Notes: a model not told the origin generated them from the letters alone. Positions 19,590 to 31,383 are shown, numbered from the stretch's first letter. The stretch: 64,000 bases of DNA from Pseudomonas sp. PDM15 (GCF_014851565.1 NZ_JACVAA010000002.1:496001-560000); one strand, 5' to 3'. Program-made: numbers and translations.

Positions 19590-20813
19590 CTATTCCTTGG
19601 CCCTTAGCCACTGCGCGAGGCTGCCCTCGAACAGCGTCGCCTGCTGCTCATGCAGTTGCGCCAATGCCTGGCGCAACGCCGGATACCAGGCCTCGTCCAG
19701 TTGCTCCGGCAGCTGACCCGGTCGCGGCAGCGGCCAGGGGCTATGGCCGAGCAGGCGGTGCAGGCTGTAATGCTCCAGATCGCGACACAGCACCCAGCCC
19801 CCGCCGCTGGTGCGACAGATCAGCTGTTCGCGCTCGAGGAAGTCGAGGATTTCCTCCCACTCGTCCTCCGGCAGCAACCAGCCTTCGCGCTGCACATCGA
19901 GATGGCGCACCGGCCGCCCCCGCTGCTGACGATCATGGAATACCCGCAGTACACCGAGCAGCACCAGCAGGCGTGGTAATGCGCGGCGACGCCAGATGCG
20001 CGAGGACGACAGGTTGCATACCAGTTCGGCACCGAACAGCACGATCAGCCAGGACAGATAGACCCACAGCAGGAACAACGGCACGGTGGCGAAAGCGCCG
20101 TAAATCAACTGATAACCGGGGAACAGACTGACGAACAGGCCGAAGATGCCCTTGGCTATTTCCACCAGTACCGCGGCAAACAGCCCTCCGGTCAATGCAT
20201 GCGCCAGCGGCACGCGGGTATTGGGCACCGCCGAATAGATCAGGGTGAACGCCGCCGTGCTGAACAGCAGCGGCGCGAAACCCAGCAGGGTCTTGGCCCC
20301 GATCAGCGCATCCGGCCCGGACAGCAGCGACAACGAGGCGATGTAGGTGGTGACGGCGAAACCGGCGCCCAGCAGCAACGGCCCCAGACTGAGAATGGCC
20401 CAGTACAGCAGGAAGCTGGAGATACCGCGACGCGGCTGGCGCACCCGCCAGATCGCGTTGAAGGTCTTCTCGATGGTTACCAGCATGAAGAACGCGGTGA
20501 CCGCCAGCAACGCCACGCCGGCCCAGGTCAGGTGACGCGCCTGGGTGGTGAACTCGCGCAAGTACTGCTGCACCGTCTCGCCGGACGACGGCACGAAGTT
20601 GCGGAAGATGAAACTCTGGATCTGTTCGCCGGTGTCCTGAAACGCCGGCACGGCCGAGAGCGTGGCGAAGGTCACGGTCATCACCGGCACCACGGCGAAC
20701 AGCGTGGTGTAGGTCAGCGCGGCAGCGCTGTTGATGGCGCGGTCGGCGAGGAAACGGTGCAACAGGAAACGCCAGAACTCCACCACATCATCCAGCCGCT
20801 GTCGCATGCCCAC
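19590..20813 (-). CDS. YihY/BrkB family membrane protein
   Basis: A 407-residue inner-membrane protein with about six membrane segments in the first 280 residues. It carries the family signatures [20 protein letters not shown] and [18 protein letters not shown]. The C-terminal 120 residues are soluble and look like a winged-helix. Older annotations call the family ribonuclease BN in error; its real role is unknown, though BrkB was linked to serum resistance in Bordetella. Confidence 0.92.
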   Translation of the reverse strand: MGMRQRLDDVVEFWRFLLHRFLADRAINSAAALTYTTLFAVVPVMTVTFATLSAVPAFQDTGEQIQSFIFRNFVPSSGETVQQYLREFTTQARHLTWAGVALLAVTAFFMLVTIEKTFNAIWRVRQPRRGISSFLLYWAILSLGPLLLGAGFAVTTYIASLSLLSGPDALIGAKTLLGFAPLLFSTAAFTLIYSAVPNTRVPLAHALTGGLFAAVLVEIAKGIFGLFVSLFPGYQLIYGAFATVPLFLLWVYLSWLIVLFGAELVCNLSSSRIWRRRALPRLLVLLGVLRVFHDRQQRGRPVRHLDVQREGWLLPEDEWEEILDFLEREQLICRTSGGGWVLCRDLEHYSLHRLLGHSPWPLPRPGQLPEQLDEAWYPALRQALAQLHEQQATLFEGSLAQWLRAKE

Positions 20814-20880
20814 TCCTTAGAACCCGTTTCTTGCTCGACGCGGCTAGAATAGCGCCCTCATTCGCCAATGGGCACCCGCC

Positions 20881-22236
<1,356 letters not shown>

Positions 22237-22255
22237 GGGAAGTACATCTTGGGCC

Positions 22256-22960
22256 TTACCAGCCCAGGGTTTCCTTGAGGAACGGGATGGTCAGCTTGCG
22301 CTGAGCCTGCAGCGAGGCCTGGTCGAGGCGTTCCAGCAGCTCGAACAGCGCGCTCATGCTGCGCTCACCGCGGGTAAGGATGAAGCGGCCGACTTCGTCG
22401 GTGAGGTGCAGGCCACGACGTGAAGCACGCAGCTGCAGGGCACGCAGCTTGTCTTCGTCGGAAAGCGAATGCAGCTGAAACACCAGCGCCAGGGTCAGGC
22501 GCGATTGCAGGTCGGGCAGCTGGATCGGCAGTTCGCGCGGCGACACGGTGGCCGCCAGCAGCAGGCGGCGGCCGGAATCACGCAGGCGATTGAACAGGTG
22601 GAACAGCGCCTCTTCCCAGTCAGAACGACCGGCCACGGCATCGAGATCGTCCAGACAGACCAGCTCGGCCTGATCCAGGCCATCCAGCAGCTCGGGGCCG
22701 TAATCCGCCACTTCGGCCAACGGCAGGTACACGGCCTGCTCGCCACGCTGCTCAAAGCGCAGGCAGGCCGCCTGCAGCAGATGGCTGCGCCCAACGCCCT
22801 CACCTCCCCAGAGATAAATCAGGCTCTCGGTCCAGCCGGCATCGGCCTCGCACAGGCGCTCGACATAGCCGAGGGCGGCCGCGTTGGCGCCGGGGTAGTA
22901 GTTGGCAAAGGTGGCGTCGTCACGCAGACGCACGCCGAGGGGCAGTTGTACAGGTTTCAT
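22256..22960 (-). CDS. hda: Hda, regulatory inactivator of DnaA
   Basis: A 234-residue DnaA-like AAA+ protein. It starts MKPVQLPLGVRLRDDATFAN (clamp-binding QLPLGV), has a Walker A variant WGGEGVGRSHLL and Walker B LVCLDDLDAV. With the DNA-loaded beta clamp, Hda promotes ATP hydrolysis by DnaA and prevents re-initiation. It overlaps the permease stop by four bases. Confidence 0.94.
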   Translation of the reverse strand: MKPVQLPLGVRLRDDATFANYYPGANAAALGYVERLCEADAGWTESLIYLWGGEGVGRSHLLQAACLRFEQRGEQAVYLPLAEVADYGPELLDGLDQAELVCLDDLDAVAGRSDWEEALFHLFNRLRDSGRRLLLAATVSPRELPIQLPDLQSRLTLALVFQLHSLSDEDKLRALQLRASRRGLHLTDEVGRFILTRGERSMSALFELLERLDQASLQAQRKLTIPFLKETLGW

Positions 22961-24051
22961 GCACTGGGCGGCGATTCTTGCGAATCGCCGGAAGACTCTC
23001 CGTAAAGTGCGGAAAGTTTATAGAAATCATGCGCATGGCGCAGCAATACCATGATCACCGCCGCCACCGGCAGGGCCAGCAGTACGCCGGTGAAGCCGAA
23101 TAGCTGACCGCCGGCGAGTATGGCGAAGATCACGGCAACCGGGTGCAGGCCGATACGATCGCCGACCAGCATGGGCGTCAGCACCATGCCTTCGAGCAGT
23201 TGGCCGATGCTGAACACCACGGCGATGCCGATCAGCGGGTACAGATCGAAGCCGGCGTACTGGAACAGCGCGGCCACCACGGCGGCGCCGAAACCGACGA
23301 TGAAGCCCATGTACGGCACGATGCTGGCCAGGCCAGCAAGCAGGCCTATCAGCAGACCCAGCTCCAGGCCGACTGTCATCAGGCCAATCGAATAGATGGC
23401 GGCCAGGGCCAGCATCACCAGCAACTGACCGCGCATGAAGGCACCGAGCACTTCATGGCATTCGCCGACCAGGCGCACCACCAGACCCTCGCGAGCCCGC
23501 GGCAACAGGTTCTGCAGCTTGGCCATCATCAGGTCCCAGTCGCGCAGCAGGTAGAAGGCCACCACCGGGATCAGGAACAGGTTGCCCAGCCAGCCGAGCA
23601 GCGCCAGGCTCGACGCGGTGGCCTGGGCCAGCAGGCCGCCGACGATGTCGGTGGTCTTGCCCAGGTGTCCGGACAGCGCCTGCTTGACCTGTTCGAAGCG
23701 CCAGAAGCCCTCGGCCAGACCGAGTTGCGCCTGCACCCACGGCAGCGCCTGGTGCTGGGCCCAATCCAGGCCCTGCGGCGCCAGCTCGTAGAGACGCACC
23801 AGCTGGCGGCCGAGCATGGGAATCAGCACCAGCAGCATGATCAGCAACAGCAGGCTGAACAGCCCGAAGACAATGACCACGCTCCAGGTACGGGACAGGC
23901 CACGCTTCTCCAGGCGATCCACCAGCGGATCGCCCATGTAGGCCAGCAGCATCGCCACCAGAAACGGCGACAGGATCGGGGTGAGCAGGTAGATAAGCCA
24001 GCCACACAGGAACAGTCCGGCCAGCCATAGCCAACGCCGCGAATCGGTCAT
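22957..24051 (-). CDS. AI-2E/PerM family transporter
   Basis: A 364-residue inner-membrane protein with about eight membrane segments and the family motif region [20 protein letters not shown]. The AI-2 exporter superfamily includes autoinducer exporters and Na+/H+ antiporters; the substrate is not readable. Start chosen at 24051 (MTDSRRWLWLAG), with GGAG 8 bases upstream. hda follows with overlap. Confidence 0.88.
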   Translation of the reverse strand: MTDSRRWLWLAGLFLCGWLIYLLTPILSPFLVAMLLAYMGDPLVDRLEKRGLSRTWSVVIVFGLFSLLLLIMLLVLIPMLGRQLVRLYELAPQGLDWAQHQALPWVQAQLGLAEGFWRFEQVKQALSGHLGKTTDIVGGLLAQATASSLALLGWLGNLFLIPVVAFYLLRDWDLMMAKLQNLLPRAREGLVVRLVGECHEVLGAFMRGQLLVMLALAAIYSIGLMTVGLELGLLIGLLAGLASIVPYMGFIVGFGAAVVAALFQYAGFDLYPLIGIAVVFSIGQLLEGMVLTPMLVGDRIGLHPVAVIFAILAGGQLFGFTGVLLALPVAAVIMVLLRHAHDFYKLSALYGESSGDSQESPPSA

Positions 24052-24132
24052 CTCAGGCACTCCGCCTCTGGTGATGGAACCTGCACGCCCACCGGGCAGT
24101 GCACCTATCAGTCCTTGAACGGCTAACCGCGG

Positions 24133-25158
24133 TTACCAGCGGAAGCGCATGAGATTGGCCGGCGCCGGAGCGGGTGCAGCCTGCGGATCGCTGCTGGCAT
24201 CCAGCGGCGCGGTATCGGCCGGCACTTCCTGCAGGCCAGCCAGGCCCAACTGGGCGCGCAGCTGTTCGGCGCTGGCGTTGACCTGCCAGACCATCTGATC
24301 ACCCTTGATCCGCACCAGGCGCGCGGCAAAGGGTTCGAGCAGACGCTCCAGCTCGGCGTAGCGACCCAGGTCGGCGCCCTGGATTTCCAAGGTCAGGGCG
24401 CTGGCGGCGCCCGGCTTGACCAGGAAACGAGGGGCCAGACGCTCGCTCACGGCCAGCAGCACGGCATCGGCCAGCGCCTTCTGGTCAGCGCCCTGGGCCC
24501 TGCCCTGCTCACGGGCGTCGCCCAGCCACAGGCGCCACTCGGCCTGCCACTGGCCACCCTCTTCACGGGCCTGCACGGCCAGCAAGGCATCGGCGCCGTA
24601 GCGCTCGGAGGCCGGTTGCAGCGCGTCCGGCTGACTGGCGGCGAGGTTTTCCGGAGTAGCGACCAGCTGTTCCTCTAGATCGGCCAGCGGCAGGCGCAGC
24701 GGCAAGCCGCGATGCTGGGCGGCCTGTTGCAGCGGCGCGGCCGCTTCCTGGCCATCGCCAACCAGGCTGACACCTTCGGCGCCGCTGTTCAGCCACCAGG
24801 CCAGAATGGCCGGGCGATTGGCGCCCCACAGCGCCAGGCCAGCCTGGCGCAGCTTGTTCTCGGTGGTCAGCGGGTCGAAGTCCACCACCAGGGTCTCGCC
24901 CTCGTAGACGTATTGGCTAACCAGCTGTTGCGGGTCCTGGCGCACTCCTTCCAGCGCCGGGCTCTGCACCGCCTTGGCGTCGCCGGTCAGGCGCAGCACC
25001 AGGGTCTCCAGGGCGCGATTGAGGGCGGCCGTGCGTTCCTCCGGTTGCTGGCTGGTGACCGGCTCGCGCACCTGGTAGAGGCCGCTGACCGTCTCGGCCA
25101 GGGCCGGCAGGCTGAGCAGCGAGAGGCAAAGTGCAAACAGGCGGGCGGACAGGCGCAT
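24133..25158 (-). CDS. DUF2066 protein, exported
   Basis: A 341-residue protein with a signal peptide (LFALCLSLLSLPALA, residues about 7-21) and a DUF2066-like body. It is divergent from purM and upstream of the permease and hda, the usual pseudomonad arrangement. Function unknown. Start at 25158 places the signal peptide at the N-terminus. Confidence 0.85.
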   Translation of the reverse strand: MRLSARLFALCLSLLSLPALAETVSGLYQVREPVTSQQPEERTAALNRALETLVLRLTGDAKAVQSPALEGVRQDPQQLVSQYVYEGETLVVDFDPLTTENKLRQAGLALWGANRPAILAWWLNSGAEGVSLVGDGQEAAAPLQQAAQHRGLPLRLPLADLEEQLVATPENLAASQPDALQPASERYGADALLAVQAREEGGQWQAEWRLWLGDAREQGRAQGADQKALADAVLLAVSERLAPRFLVKPGAASALTLEIQGADLGRYAELERLLEPFAARLVRIKGDQMVWQVNASAEQLRAQLGLAGLQEVPADTAPLDASSDPQAAPAPAPANLMRFRW

Positions 25159-25354
25159 CGATAGGGTCTCGGTTGGGGAGGATGTGCCCGGGCGGCACAC
25201 GAAGGGCTATACCTTAAACAGCCGCCTGTCCCCCGGCAACCGTCGCGCCAGGTGGCCGCTGGCGGGCAAGCCTGATAAAATCGCGCGCCTTCGCGGACCG
25301 GCCCGCGCCAATGCCGGTCGCCCACAGCATTCCCCCTTCTAAAGGCCTGAACCC

Positions 25355-26413
25355 ATGAGCAAGCAACCCTCCATCAGCTATAAGGATGCAGGTGTCGACA
25401 TCGACGCCGGCGAAGCCCTGGTCGAGCGCATCAAAGGCGTGGCCAAGCGCACCGCGCGTCCGGAAGTCATGGGTGGCCTGGGTGGTTTCGGCGCCCTTTG
25501 CGAAATTCCCGCCGGCTACAAGCAACCGGTACTGGTGTCCGGCACCGACGGCGTCGGCACCAAGCTGCGCCTGGCGCTGAACCTGAACAAGCACGACAGC
25601 ATCGGCCAGGATCTGGTCGCCATGTGCGTCAACGATCTGGTCGTCTGCGGCGCCGAGCCGCTGTTCTTCCTCGACTACTACGCTACCGGCAAGCTGAATG
25701 TCGACGTGGCCGCCACCGTGGTCACCGGCATCGGCGCCGGCTGCGAACTGGCCGGCTGCTCCCTGGTCGGTGGTGAAACCGCCGAAATGCCGGGCATGTA
25801 CGAAGGCGAAGACTACGACCTGGCCGGCTTCTGCGTCGGCGTGGTGGAGAAGGCCGAGATCATCGACGGCTCGAAAGTGGTCACCGGCGACGCACTGATC
25901 GCCCTGCCCTCCTCCGGCCCGCACTCCAACGGCTACTCGCTGATCCGCAAAATTCTTGAAGTCAGTGGCACCGATATCGAAGCCACCGAGCTGAACGGTA
26001 GCAAGCTGGCCGACCTGCTGATGGCGCCGACCCGCATCTACGTCAAGCCGCTGCTGAAACTGATCAAGGACACCGGCGCGGTCAAGGCCATGGCCCACAT
26101 CACCGGCGGCGGCCTGCTCGACAACATCCCGCGCGTGCTGCCGCAAGGCGCCCAGGCGGTGATCGACGTGGCCAGCTGGAGCCGCCCGGCCGTGTTCGAC
26201 TTCTTGCAGGAAAAAGGCAACGTCGACGAGCACGAGATGCATCGCGTGCTGAACTGCGGCGTCGGCATGGTCATCTGCGTCGCCCAGGATCAGGTCGAGG
26301 CCACCCTGGCCAGCCTGCGCGCCTCGGGTGAAACCCCGTGGGTGATCGGCCAGATCGCCCAGGCCGCCGAAGGTGCCGAGCTGGTCGTGCTGAACAACCT
26401 GAAAGCCCACTAA
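25355..26413 (+). CDS. purM: Phosphoribosylformylglycinamidine cyclo-ligase
   Basis: A 352-residue AIR synthetase that closes the imidazole ring with ATP in purine synthesis. Motifs: the N-terminal [32 protein letters not shown] and [11 protein letters not shown]. Length is standard. The stop TAA overlaps the purN start (TAATG). Confidence 0.98.
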   Translation: MSKQPSISYKDAGVDIDAGEALVERIKGVAKRTARPEVMGGLGGFGALCEIPAGYKQPVLVSGTDGVGTKLRLALNLNKHDSIGQDLVAMCVNDLVVCGAEPLFFLDYYATGKLNVDVAATVVTGIGAGCELAGCSLVGGETAEMPGMYEGEDYDLAGFCVGVVEKAEIIDGSKVVTGDALIALPSSGPHSNGYSLIRKILEVSGTDIEATELNGSKLADLLMAPTRIYVKPLLKLIKDTGAVKAMAHITGGGLLDNIPRVLPQGAQAVIDVASWSRPAVFDFLQEKGNVDEHEMHRVLNCGVGMVICVAQDQVEATLASLRASGETPWVIGQIAQAAEGAELVVLNNLKAH

Positions 26414-27060
26414 TGGCCGACTGCAATGTCGTGGTGCTGATCTCGGGGTCCGGCAGCAACCTGCAGGCCCTGATCGACAGCATCGCCAATGACGGCAATC
26501 CGGCGCGCATCGCCGCGGTGATTTCCAACCGCGCCGATGCCTACGGCCTGGAACGGGCCAAGCAGGCCGGCATCGCCACCCGTGTGCTGGACCACAAGCA
26601 GTTCGACGGCCGCGAGGCCTTCGACGCCGCGCTGGTCGAGGCCATCGATGGCTTCGACCCGCAGCTGGTGATACTGGCCGGCTTTATGCGCATCCTCACG
26701 CCCGGGTTCGTCAACCACTACACCGGTCGTTTACTGAACATCCATCCCTCGCTGCTGCCCAAGTACAAGGGCCTGCACACCCACCAGCGTGCGCTGGAGG
26801 CCGGTGACAGCGAGCATGGCTGCAGCGTGCACTTCGTCACCGAGGAACTCGATGGCGGGCCTCTGGTCGTACAGGCGGTGGTGCCGGTAGAGTCTGGCGA
26901 TACGCCGGAAAGCCTGGCCCAGCGCGTGCATTCCCAGGAGCACCACATCTATCCTCTGGCGATGCGCTGGTTCGCCGAAGGCCGCCTGCAACTGGGCGCC
27001 AGCGGCGCTCAACTGGACGGCAAGGACCTGCCGGCCACCGGACACCTGATCCGCACATAG
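26413..27060 (+). CDS. purN: Phosphoribosylglycinamide formyltransferase
   Basis: A 215-residue GAR transformylase using 10-formyl-THF. It has the phosphate loop LISGSGSNLQALID near the N-terminus, the catalytic NIHPSLLPKYKGLHTH (Asn-His) and the Asp region DGGPLVVQAVV. It is translationally coupled to purM. Confidence 0.97.
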   Translation: MADCNVVVLISGSGSNLQALIDSIANDGNPARIAAVISNRADAYGLERAKQAGIATRVLDHKQFDGREAFDAALVEAIDGFDPQLVILAGFMRILTPGFVNHYTGRLLNIHPSLLPKYKGLHTHQRALEAGDSEHGCSVHFVTEELDGGPLVVQAVVPVESGDTPESLAQRVHSQEHHIYPLAMRWFAEGRLQLGASGAQLDGKDLPATGHLIRT

Positions 27061-27068
27061 GAGATTCC

Positions 27069-27788
27069 ATGCCCCGCGTTCTGCTGATGCTGCTCGCCCT
27101 CCTGGCCCTGCCGGTGCAGGCCGCCCTGGAGCTCAAGCCCTTCTCCGCCAGCTACACCGCCGACTGGAAGCAGGTGCCGATCAGCGGCACCGCCAGCCGC
27201 AGCCTGGAGGCGCTGGACAACGGCCGCTGGGAGTTGAACTTTGAGGCCTCGATGCTGGTGGCCAGTCTCAACGAGACCAGCACCTTCCGCATGGAGAACG
27301 ACGCCTTCCTGCCGCTGACCTATCGCTTCGACCGCAGCGGCCTGGGCAAGGCCAAGCAGATCGAGCTGGACTTCGACTGGACCGAGAAGCAGGTGCTGGG
27401 CAACGACCGGGGCGACCCGGTGCGTTTCCCGCTCAATCGCGGCATCCAGGACAAGTCGACCTACCAGCTGGTGCTGCAACACGACGTGGCTGATGGCAAG
27501 CAGAGCATGAGCTACCAGGTGATCGATGGCGACGAGGTCGAGACCTACGACTTCCGCGTGCTCGGCGAGGAACGCGTGCGCACCAAGGCCGGCCTGATCG
27601 ACGCGATCAAGGTCGAGCGCGTGCGCGATCCTACCCAAAGCAGCCGCAAGACCGTGCTGTGGTTCGCCAAGGACTGGAACTACCTGCTGGTGCGCCTGCA
27701 CCAGGTGGAGAAGGACGGCAAGGAATACCAGATCATGCTCAAGGACGGCCAGGTCGACGGCCGTACCGTCGAGGGCATCGCCGAGTAA
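27069..27788 (+). CDS. DUF3108 exported protein
   Basis: A 239-residue protein with a signal peptide (VLLMLLALLALPVQA, ending about residue 18) and a beta-rich DUF3108 body (FSASYTADWKQVPISGTASR). Periplasmic, function unknown. It starts 8 bases after purN and probably shares its transcript; a strong terminator follows. Confidence 0.87.
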   Translation: MPRVLLMLLALLALPVQAALELKPFSASYTADWKQVPISGTASRSLEALDNGRWELNFEASMLVASLNETSTFRMENDAFLPLTYRFDRSGLGKAKQIELDFDWTEKQVLGNDRGDPVRFPLNRGIQDKSTYQLVLQHDVADGKQSMSYQVIDGDEVETYDFRVLGEERVRTKAGLIDAIKVERVRDPTQSSRKTVLWFAKDWNYLLVRLHQVEKDGKEYQIMLKDGQVDGRTVEGIAE

Positions 27789-27803
27789 TACTCGCGCACA
27801 CGA

Positions 27804-27833
27804 AGAAAGCCGGGCACTGCCCGGCTTTTTTCT
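27804..27833 (+). terminator. Terminator after the purMN-DUF3108 operon
   Basis: AAAGCCGGGC and GCCCGGCTTTTTT with a three-base loop and a following T-run. Confidence 0.9.
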
Positions 27834-27882
27834 GCCCGGCGATCAACCTAGCCTGTACCCATCACCCCAGGGGGAAAGCACC

Positions 27883-28152
27883 ATGAGCGACTACCAGCCG
27901 ATTTCCTGCAGCCTCTACGATCATCTCGAAGTGGCCTGCCTGCAGCATTACCGCCTAGCCATCGAGCTGCGCGACGGCACCCGCCTCGAGGCCGAGGCCC
28001 TCACCACCGAGACCGATGCGCAGAAGCAGGAATTCCTCGTGGTGCGCGACGCTCAGGGCCTGCACCGGCTGCGTCTGGATCACCTGCTGGCGATCACGCC
28101 ACTGACTGCCAACGCCCGCTTCGGACGAGTCGAACTGGGCCCGCGCTGCTGA
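27883..28152 (+). CDS. rof: Rof-like Rho-binding antiterminator
   Basis: An 89-residue protein of the Rof/YaeO family: YQPISCSLYDHLEVACLQHY at the N-terminus and LRLDHLLAITPL near the end align with the small Sm-like fold of E. coli Rof. Rof binds Rho and blocks its RNA loading, reducing termination. GGGGGAAA precedes the ATG. Role in this organism is inferred from family only. Confidence 0.85.
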   Translation: MSDYQPISCSLYDHLEVACLQHYRLAIELRDGTRLEAEALTTETDAQKQEFLVVRDAQGLHRLRLDHLLAITPLTANARFGRVELGPRC

Positions 28153-28153
28153 A

Positions 28154-29809
28154 TCAGCCCTGCCCCGCCGCCATCACTTGGTTGCGACCCGCCTTCTTCG
28201 CCGCATACAGCGCGTTGTCGGCGCAGAGGATCAGGCTCTCGCTGTCGCGCCCATCGTCCGGATACAGGGCATAGCCGGCGGAGAAGCTGAAGTGGCGTTG
28301 CGGCGCCACGTCCAGCGGCGCCAGTTCGCTGAATTCCTGGCGCAACTGTTCCACGCGCTGAGCCAACGCCGCCTGGTTGATGCGCGGCAATACTAGGAGA
28401 AACTCCTCGCCGCCCCAGCGACAGAGAATGTCGCCAGCCCGGGCATGGCCGCGCAGCAGGTCGGCCAAGGCCAGCAGTACCTGATCGCCGGCCGAGTGAC
28501 CGTAGGTGTCGTTGACCAGCTTGAAGTAGTCGGCGTCGATCAGCACCAGCCCCACGCCATAGCCTTCGCGTTCGGCGCGGGCGATCTCCAGCGGCAGGCT
28601 GGCGTAGAGATAGCGGCGGTTGTACAGGTTGGTCAGCGGGTCGCGCTCGGCGGCGAAGCGCAACTGATCCTGCAGTTGCTGGTTCTCGCGCAGACGCTCG
28701 GTCAGCGCCAGATTGCTCAGGCGCAACGAACGACTCAGGCGATAGAAGCGCCGTGCCACCCAGGCCACCAGCAACAGGCCGGCGAGGATTACCAAGCTGG
28801 CCCAGTTGAGCATGCGACTGCCCAGCGGCTGCGGCACCTGGTAGATCAGGCCGTCGACGCTCGCCCCCGGCGGCAGCATGCCCAGCTCCTGGTACACCTC
28901 GGCGATGCTCTGCCAGCGTCCCTGATGCTGGTAGCCCATCTCGATCAGGTCGGGAAATACCAGACGGCGCATCTGCTCGGCCTCGAAACGCAGCTTGCCC
29001 TCGCTCAGCTCGGGGGCGTAGCGCTGGCGAATCAGCGCAATGCTGCCCTCGACATCGGCAAACGCCTCGCGCCAGCCACGCAGGCTAGCGGCGCGGAAGG
29101 CCTCGACCAGCGCCGGATCGCCGCGCAGCAGACGTTGGCTGACGAACAGCGCGTCGCCGTAGAAGTCGATGCCCGCCGCCCGCGGCGTCATCTCGATATA
29201 GTCGAAGCCCTGCTGCTGCAGCACATAGGCCTCGTCGGTGGAGTAGCCGGAAATCACGTCGACCCGCCCCTCCAGCAGGGCCTGCAGCTGGTTGTCCATG
29301 GGCGGCACGCGGACCAGGCTGTCGCGGGCGATGCCTTCGTGCTGCAGGTAGGCGAAGGGTTCGGCCTCTGCGTCATGCAGCACAACGCGCTTGCCCGGCA
29401 GGTCATGCACGCTGCCGATGCCGGCGGCGCGGCGGGCGAACAGCACGGCCGGGGAATGCTGGAAGATCACCGCCAGGCTCACCAGCGGCCGGCCCTGCGC
29501 ATGGGCCAGGACCAGCTCCGAGCCGGCGATGCCGAAGTCGGCGCGCTCGGCCTGCACCTCCTCCATGGCATCGACGCTCGGGCGCCAGGGCAGGATGCGC
29601 AGATCGATGCCGGCCTCGCGGTAGTAGCCACGCTCCAGCGCCAGGTAATAGCCGGCGAACTGGAACTGGTGGCGCCACTTCAGCTGCAGACTGACCGGAC
29701 GCAGCTCCTCGGCCTGAACCGGCAAAACCAGCGCCAGGCAGATCAGCCAGAGGCCGCTCAGGAGGCCGCCGAAACGGCCGCGGCGCGATGCGGGATGAAC
29801 AAGGGACAA
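28154..29809 (-). CDS. NMT1/SsuA-like sensor - GGDEF diguanylate cyclase
   Basis: A 551-residue protein: signal peptide (to about residue 33), a periplasmic ABC-type binding domain of the NMT1/THI5 kind (LQLKWRHQFQFAGYYLALER, about 40-290), one membrane segment (about 335-355), a short coiled coil and a GGDEF domain with WGGEEF. RAGD five residues before the motif is an inhibitory I-site. Inference: a periplasmic ligand, perhaps a pyrimidine- or sulfonate-like compound, tunes c-di-GMP synthesis. Its stop nearly meets that of rof. Confidence 0.9.
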   Translation of the reverse strand: MSLVHPASRRGRFGGLLSGLWLICLALVLPVQAEELRPVSLQLKWRHQFQFAGYYLALERGYYREAGIDLRILPWRPSVDAMEEVQAERADFGIAGSELVLAHAQGRPLVSLAVIFQHSPAVLFARRAAGIGSVHDLPGKRVVLHDAEAEPFAYLQHEGIARDSLVRVPPMDNQLQALLEGRVDVISGYSTDEAYVLQQQGFDYIEMTPRAAGIDFYGDALFVSQRLLRGDPALVEAFRAASLRGWREAFADVEGSIALIRQRYAPELSEGKLRFEAEQMRRLVFPDLIEMGYQHQGRWQSIAEVYQELGMLPPGASVDGLIYQVPQPLGSRMLNWASLVILAGLLLVAWVARRFYRLSRSLRLSNLALTERLRENQQLQDQLRFAAERDPLTNLYNRRYLYASLPLEIARAEREGYGVGLVLIDADYFKLVNDTYGHSAGDQVLLALADLLRGHARAGDILCRWGGEEFLLVLPRINQAALAQRVEQLRQEFSELAPLDVAPQRHFSFSAGYALYPDDGRDSESLILCADNALYAAKKAGRNQVMAAGQG

Positions 29810-29921
29810 GGAGGCGTAACCTCGCGCGAGATCGCTTCTGTAGGTCTAGCAGAAGCGCAGCGGGAATGAAAAACGCCGCATTCCGGCGGAAGGCGGCGTC
29901 TGTTTCAGGCGTGGCGAACAA

Positions 29922-30461
29922 TCACCACATCAGGTCGTCCGGCACCTGGTAGGCGGCGTACGGGTCGTCGGCGTCCGGCGCCTCGGTCTGGGTGTTGAGC
30001 AACAGCACGCGGGCCGGGTCGCGTTCCTGGATCTTCAGCGCCGCTTCGCGCGGGATCACCTCGTAGGCGCCGCCGAGGCGGACGATGGCCAGCGAGCCGC
30101 GGCTGAGCTTGTCGCGCATCAGGGCGTTGACCGAAAGACGCTTGACCTTCTTGTCGTCGACGAAGTTGTAGTAGTCCTCGGTGGTCAGCTTGGGCAGGCG
30201 ACTGGTCTCGATCAGCTGCTTGATCTGCGCGGCGATGGCCTTCTGCTCGGCCTTCTCCTGCTGCTGACGATTCAGCTCCTGGTCCTTGGCAGCCTTCTCG
30301 GCCTTGGCCTGCAACGCGGCCTGCTTCTGCGAGTCGTCCACCTCGACCTGGTTCTTCTTCTCGAGGCGTTGCTGCTTCTGCTTCTGCTTGCCGGCCTGCT
30401 TGGCCTGCTTTTCATTGACCAGGCCGGCTTTGAGCAGCTGGTCGCGGAGGGAAAGACTCAT
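29922..30461 (-). CDS. DUF2058 nucleoprotein-like protein
   Basis: A 179-residue, highly charged protein: a Lys/Gln-rich coiled coil (residues about 15-90, KQAGKQKQKQQRLEKKNQVE) and a compact C-terminal part ending in YQVPDDLMW. It matches DUF2058 (YaiL-like). Function unknown. It lies 15 bases after mazG and is likely in the same unit. Confidence 0.88.
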   Translation of the reverse strand: MSLSLRDQLLKAGLVNEKQAKQAGKQKQKQQRLEKKNQVEVDDSQKQAALQAKAEKAAKDQELNRQQQEKAEQKAIAAQIKQLIETSRLPKLTTEDYYNFVDDKKVKRLSVNALMRDKLSRGSLAIVRLGGAYEVIPREAALKIQERDPARVLLLNTQTEAPDADDPYAAYQVPDDLMW

Positions 30462-30476
30462 ATTCGATCTCGACAG

Positions 30477-31307
30477 TCAGCAGCTGGGCTGCAGTTTTTC
30501 CAGTTTCTTGGCTTCGCCCCACAGGGCATCCAGCTCTTCCAGGCTGCAATTCTCGATGGGGCGACCGGCGTCGCGCAATGCCTGTTCGATGTAGTGGAAG
30601 CGCCGCTCGAACTTGTTGTTGGCCGCACGCAGGGCCGTTTCCGGATCGACCTTGAGGTGCCGCGCCAGATTGACTGCAACGAACAGCAGATCGCCGACCT
30701 CTTCGGCGATGGCCTCAGCGTCGTTTTCGCTCATGGCCTCCAGCACTTCGTCCAGCTCCTCGCGCAGCTTGTCCACCACCGGCAGCGCCTCGGGCCAGTC
30801 GAAACCGACCTGGGCCGCACGCTTCTGCAGCTTGGCCGCACGGCTCAGGGCCGGCAACGCCTGGGGCACATCGTCGAGCAGCGACAGCTGCTGCGGAACG
30901 GCGGCCTTCTCGGCGCGCTCCTCGGCCTTGATCTCTTCCCAGCGCTGCTTGATCGCCGCCTCTTCCAGGCGGGCCATGTCCGGCGCGCCGTACAGGTCGC
31001 CATCGGGGAACACATGGGGATGGCGGCGGATCAGCTTGCGGGTAATGCCATCGACCACCTGGGCGAACTCGAAGCGCCCCTCCTCCCTCGCCAGCTGGCT
31101 GTAGTAGACGACCTGGAACAGCAGGTCGCCGAGCTCGCCGGGCAGGTGGTCGAAGTCGCCGCGCTCGATGGCGTCGGCCACCTCATAGGCCTCCTCGATG
31201 GTGTGCGGGACTATGGTCGCGTAGCTCTGCTTGAGGTCCCAGGGGCAACCGTGCTGCGGGTCGCGCAGGCGGGCCATCAGGTGCAGCAGGTCGTCGAGTT
31301 GGTACAT
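30477..31307 (-). CDS. mazG: MazG nucleoside triphosphate pyrophosphohydrolase
   Basis: A 276-residue all-alpha NTP pyrophosphatase with two MazG domains; the second has the metal motif EEVGDLLFVAVNLARHLKVD. The N-terminal domain shows EEAYEVADAIE and ELGDLLFQVVYYSQ. It degrades non-canonical and surplus NTPs and in E. coli lowers ppGpp. Downstream of relA, as in E. coli and other pseudomonads. Confidence 0.95.
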   Translation of the reverse strand: MYQLDDLLHLMARLRDPQHGCPWDLKQSYATIVPHTIEEAYEVADAIERGDFDHLPGELGDLLFQVVYYSQLAREEGRFEFAQVVDGITRKLIRRHPHVFPDGDLYGAPDMARLEEAAIKQRWEEIKAEERAEKAAVPQQLSLLDDVPQALPALSRAAKLQKRAAQVGFDWPEALPVVDKLREELDEVLEAMSENDAEAIAEEVGDLLFVAVNLARHLKVDPETALRAANNKFERRFHYIEQALRDAGRPIENCSLEELDALWGEAKKLEKLQPSC

Positions 31308-31383
31308 GGGTTTACCTGGTTCTCGCGGGGTTCACCCGCCCTACTTAACAGGGTGTTGAGCGTCGCGAGCGAAGGGCTGGCTA

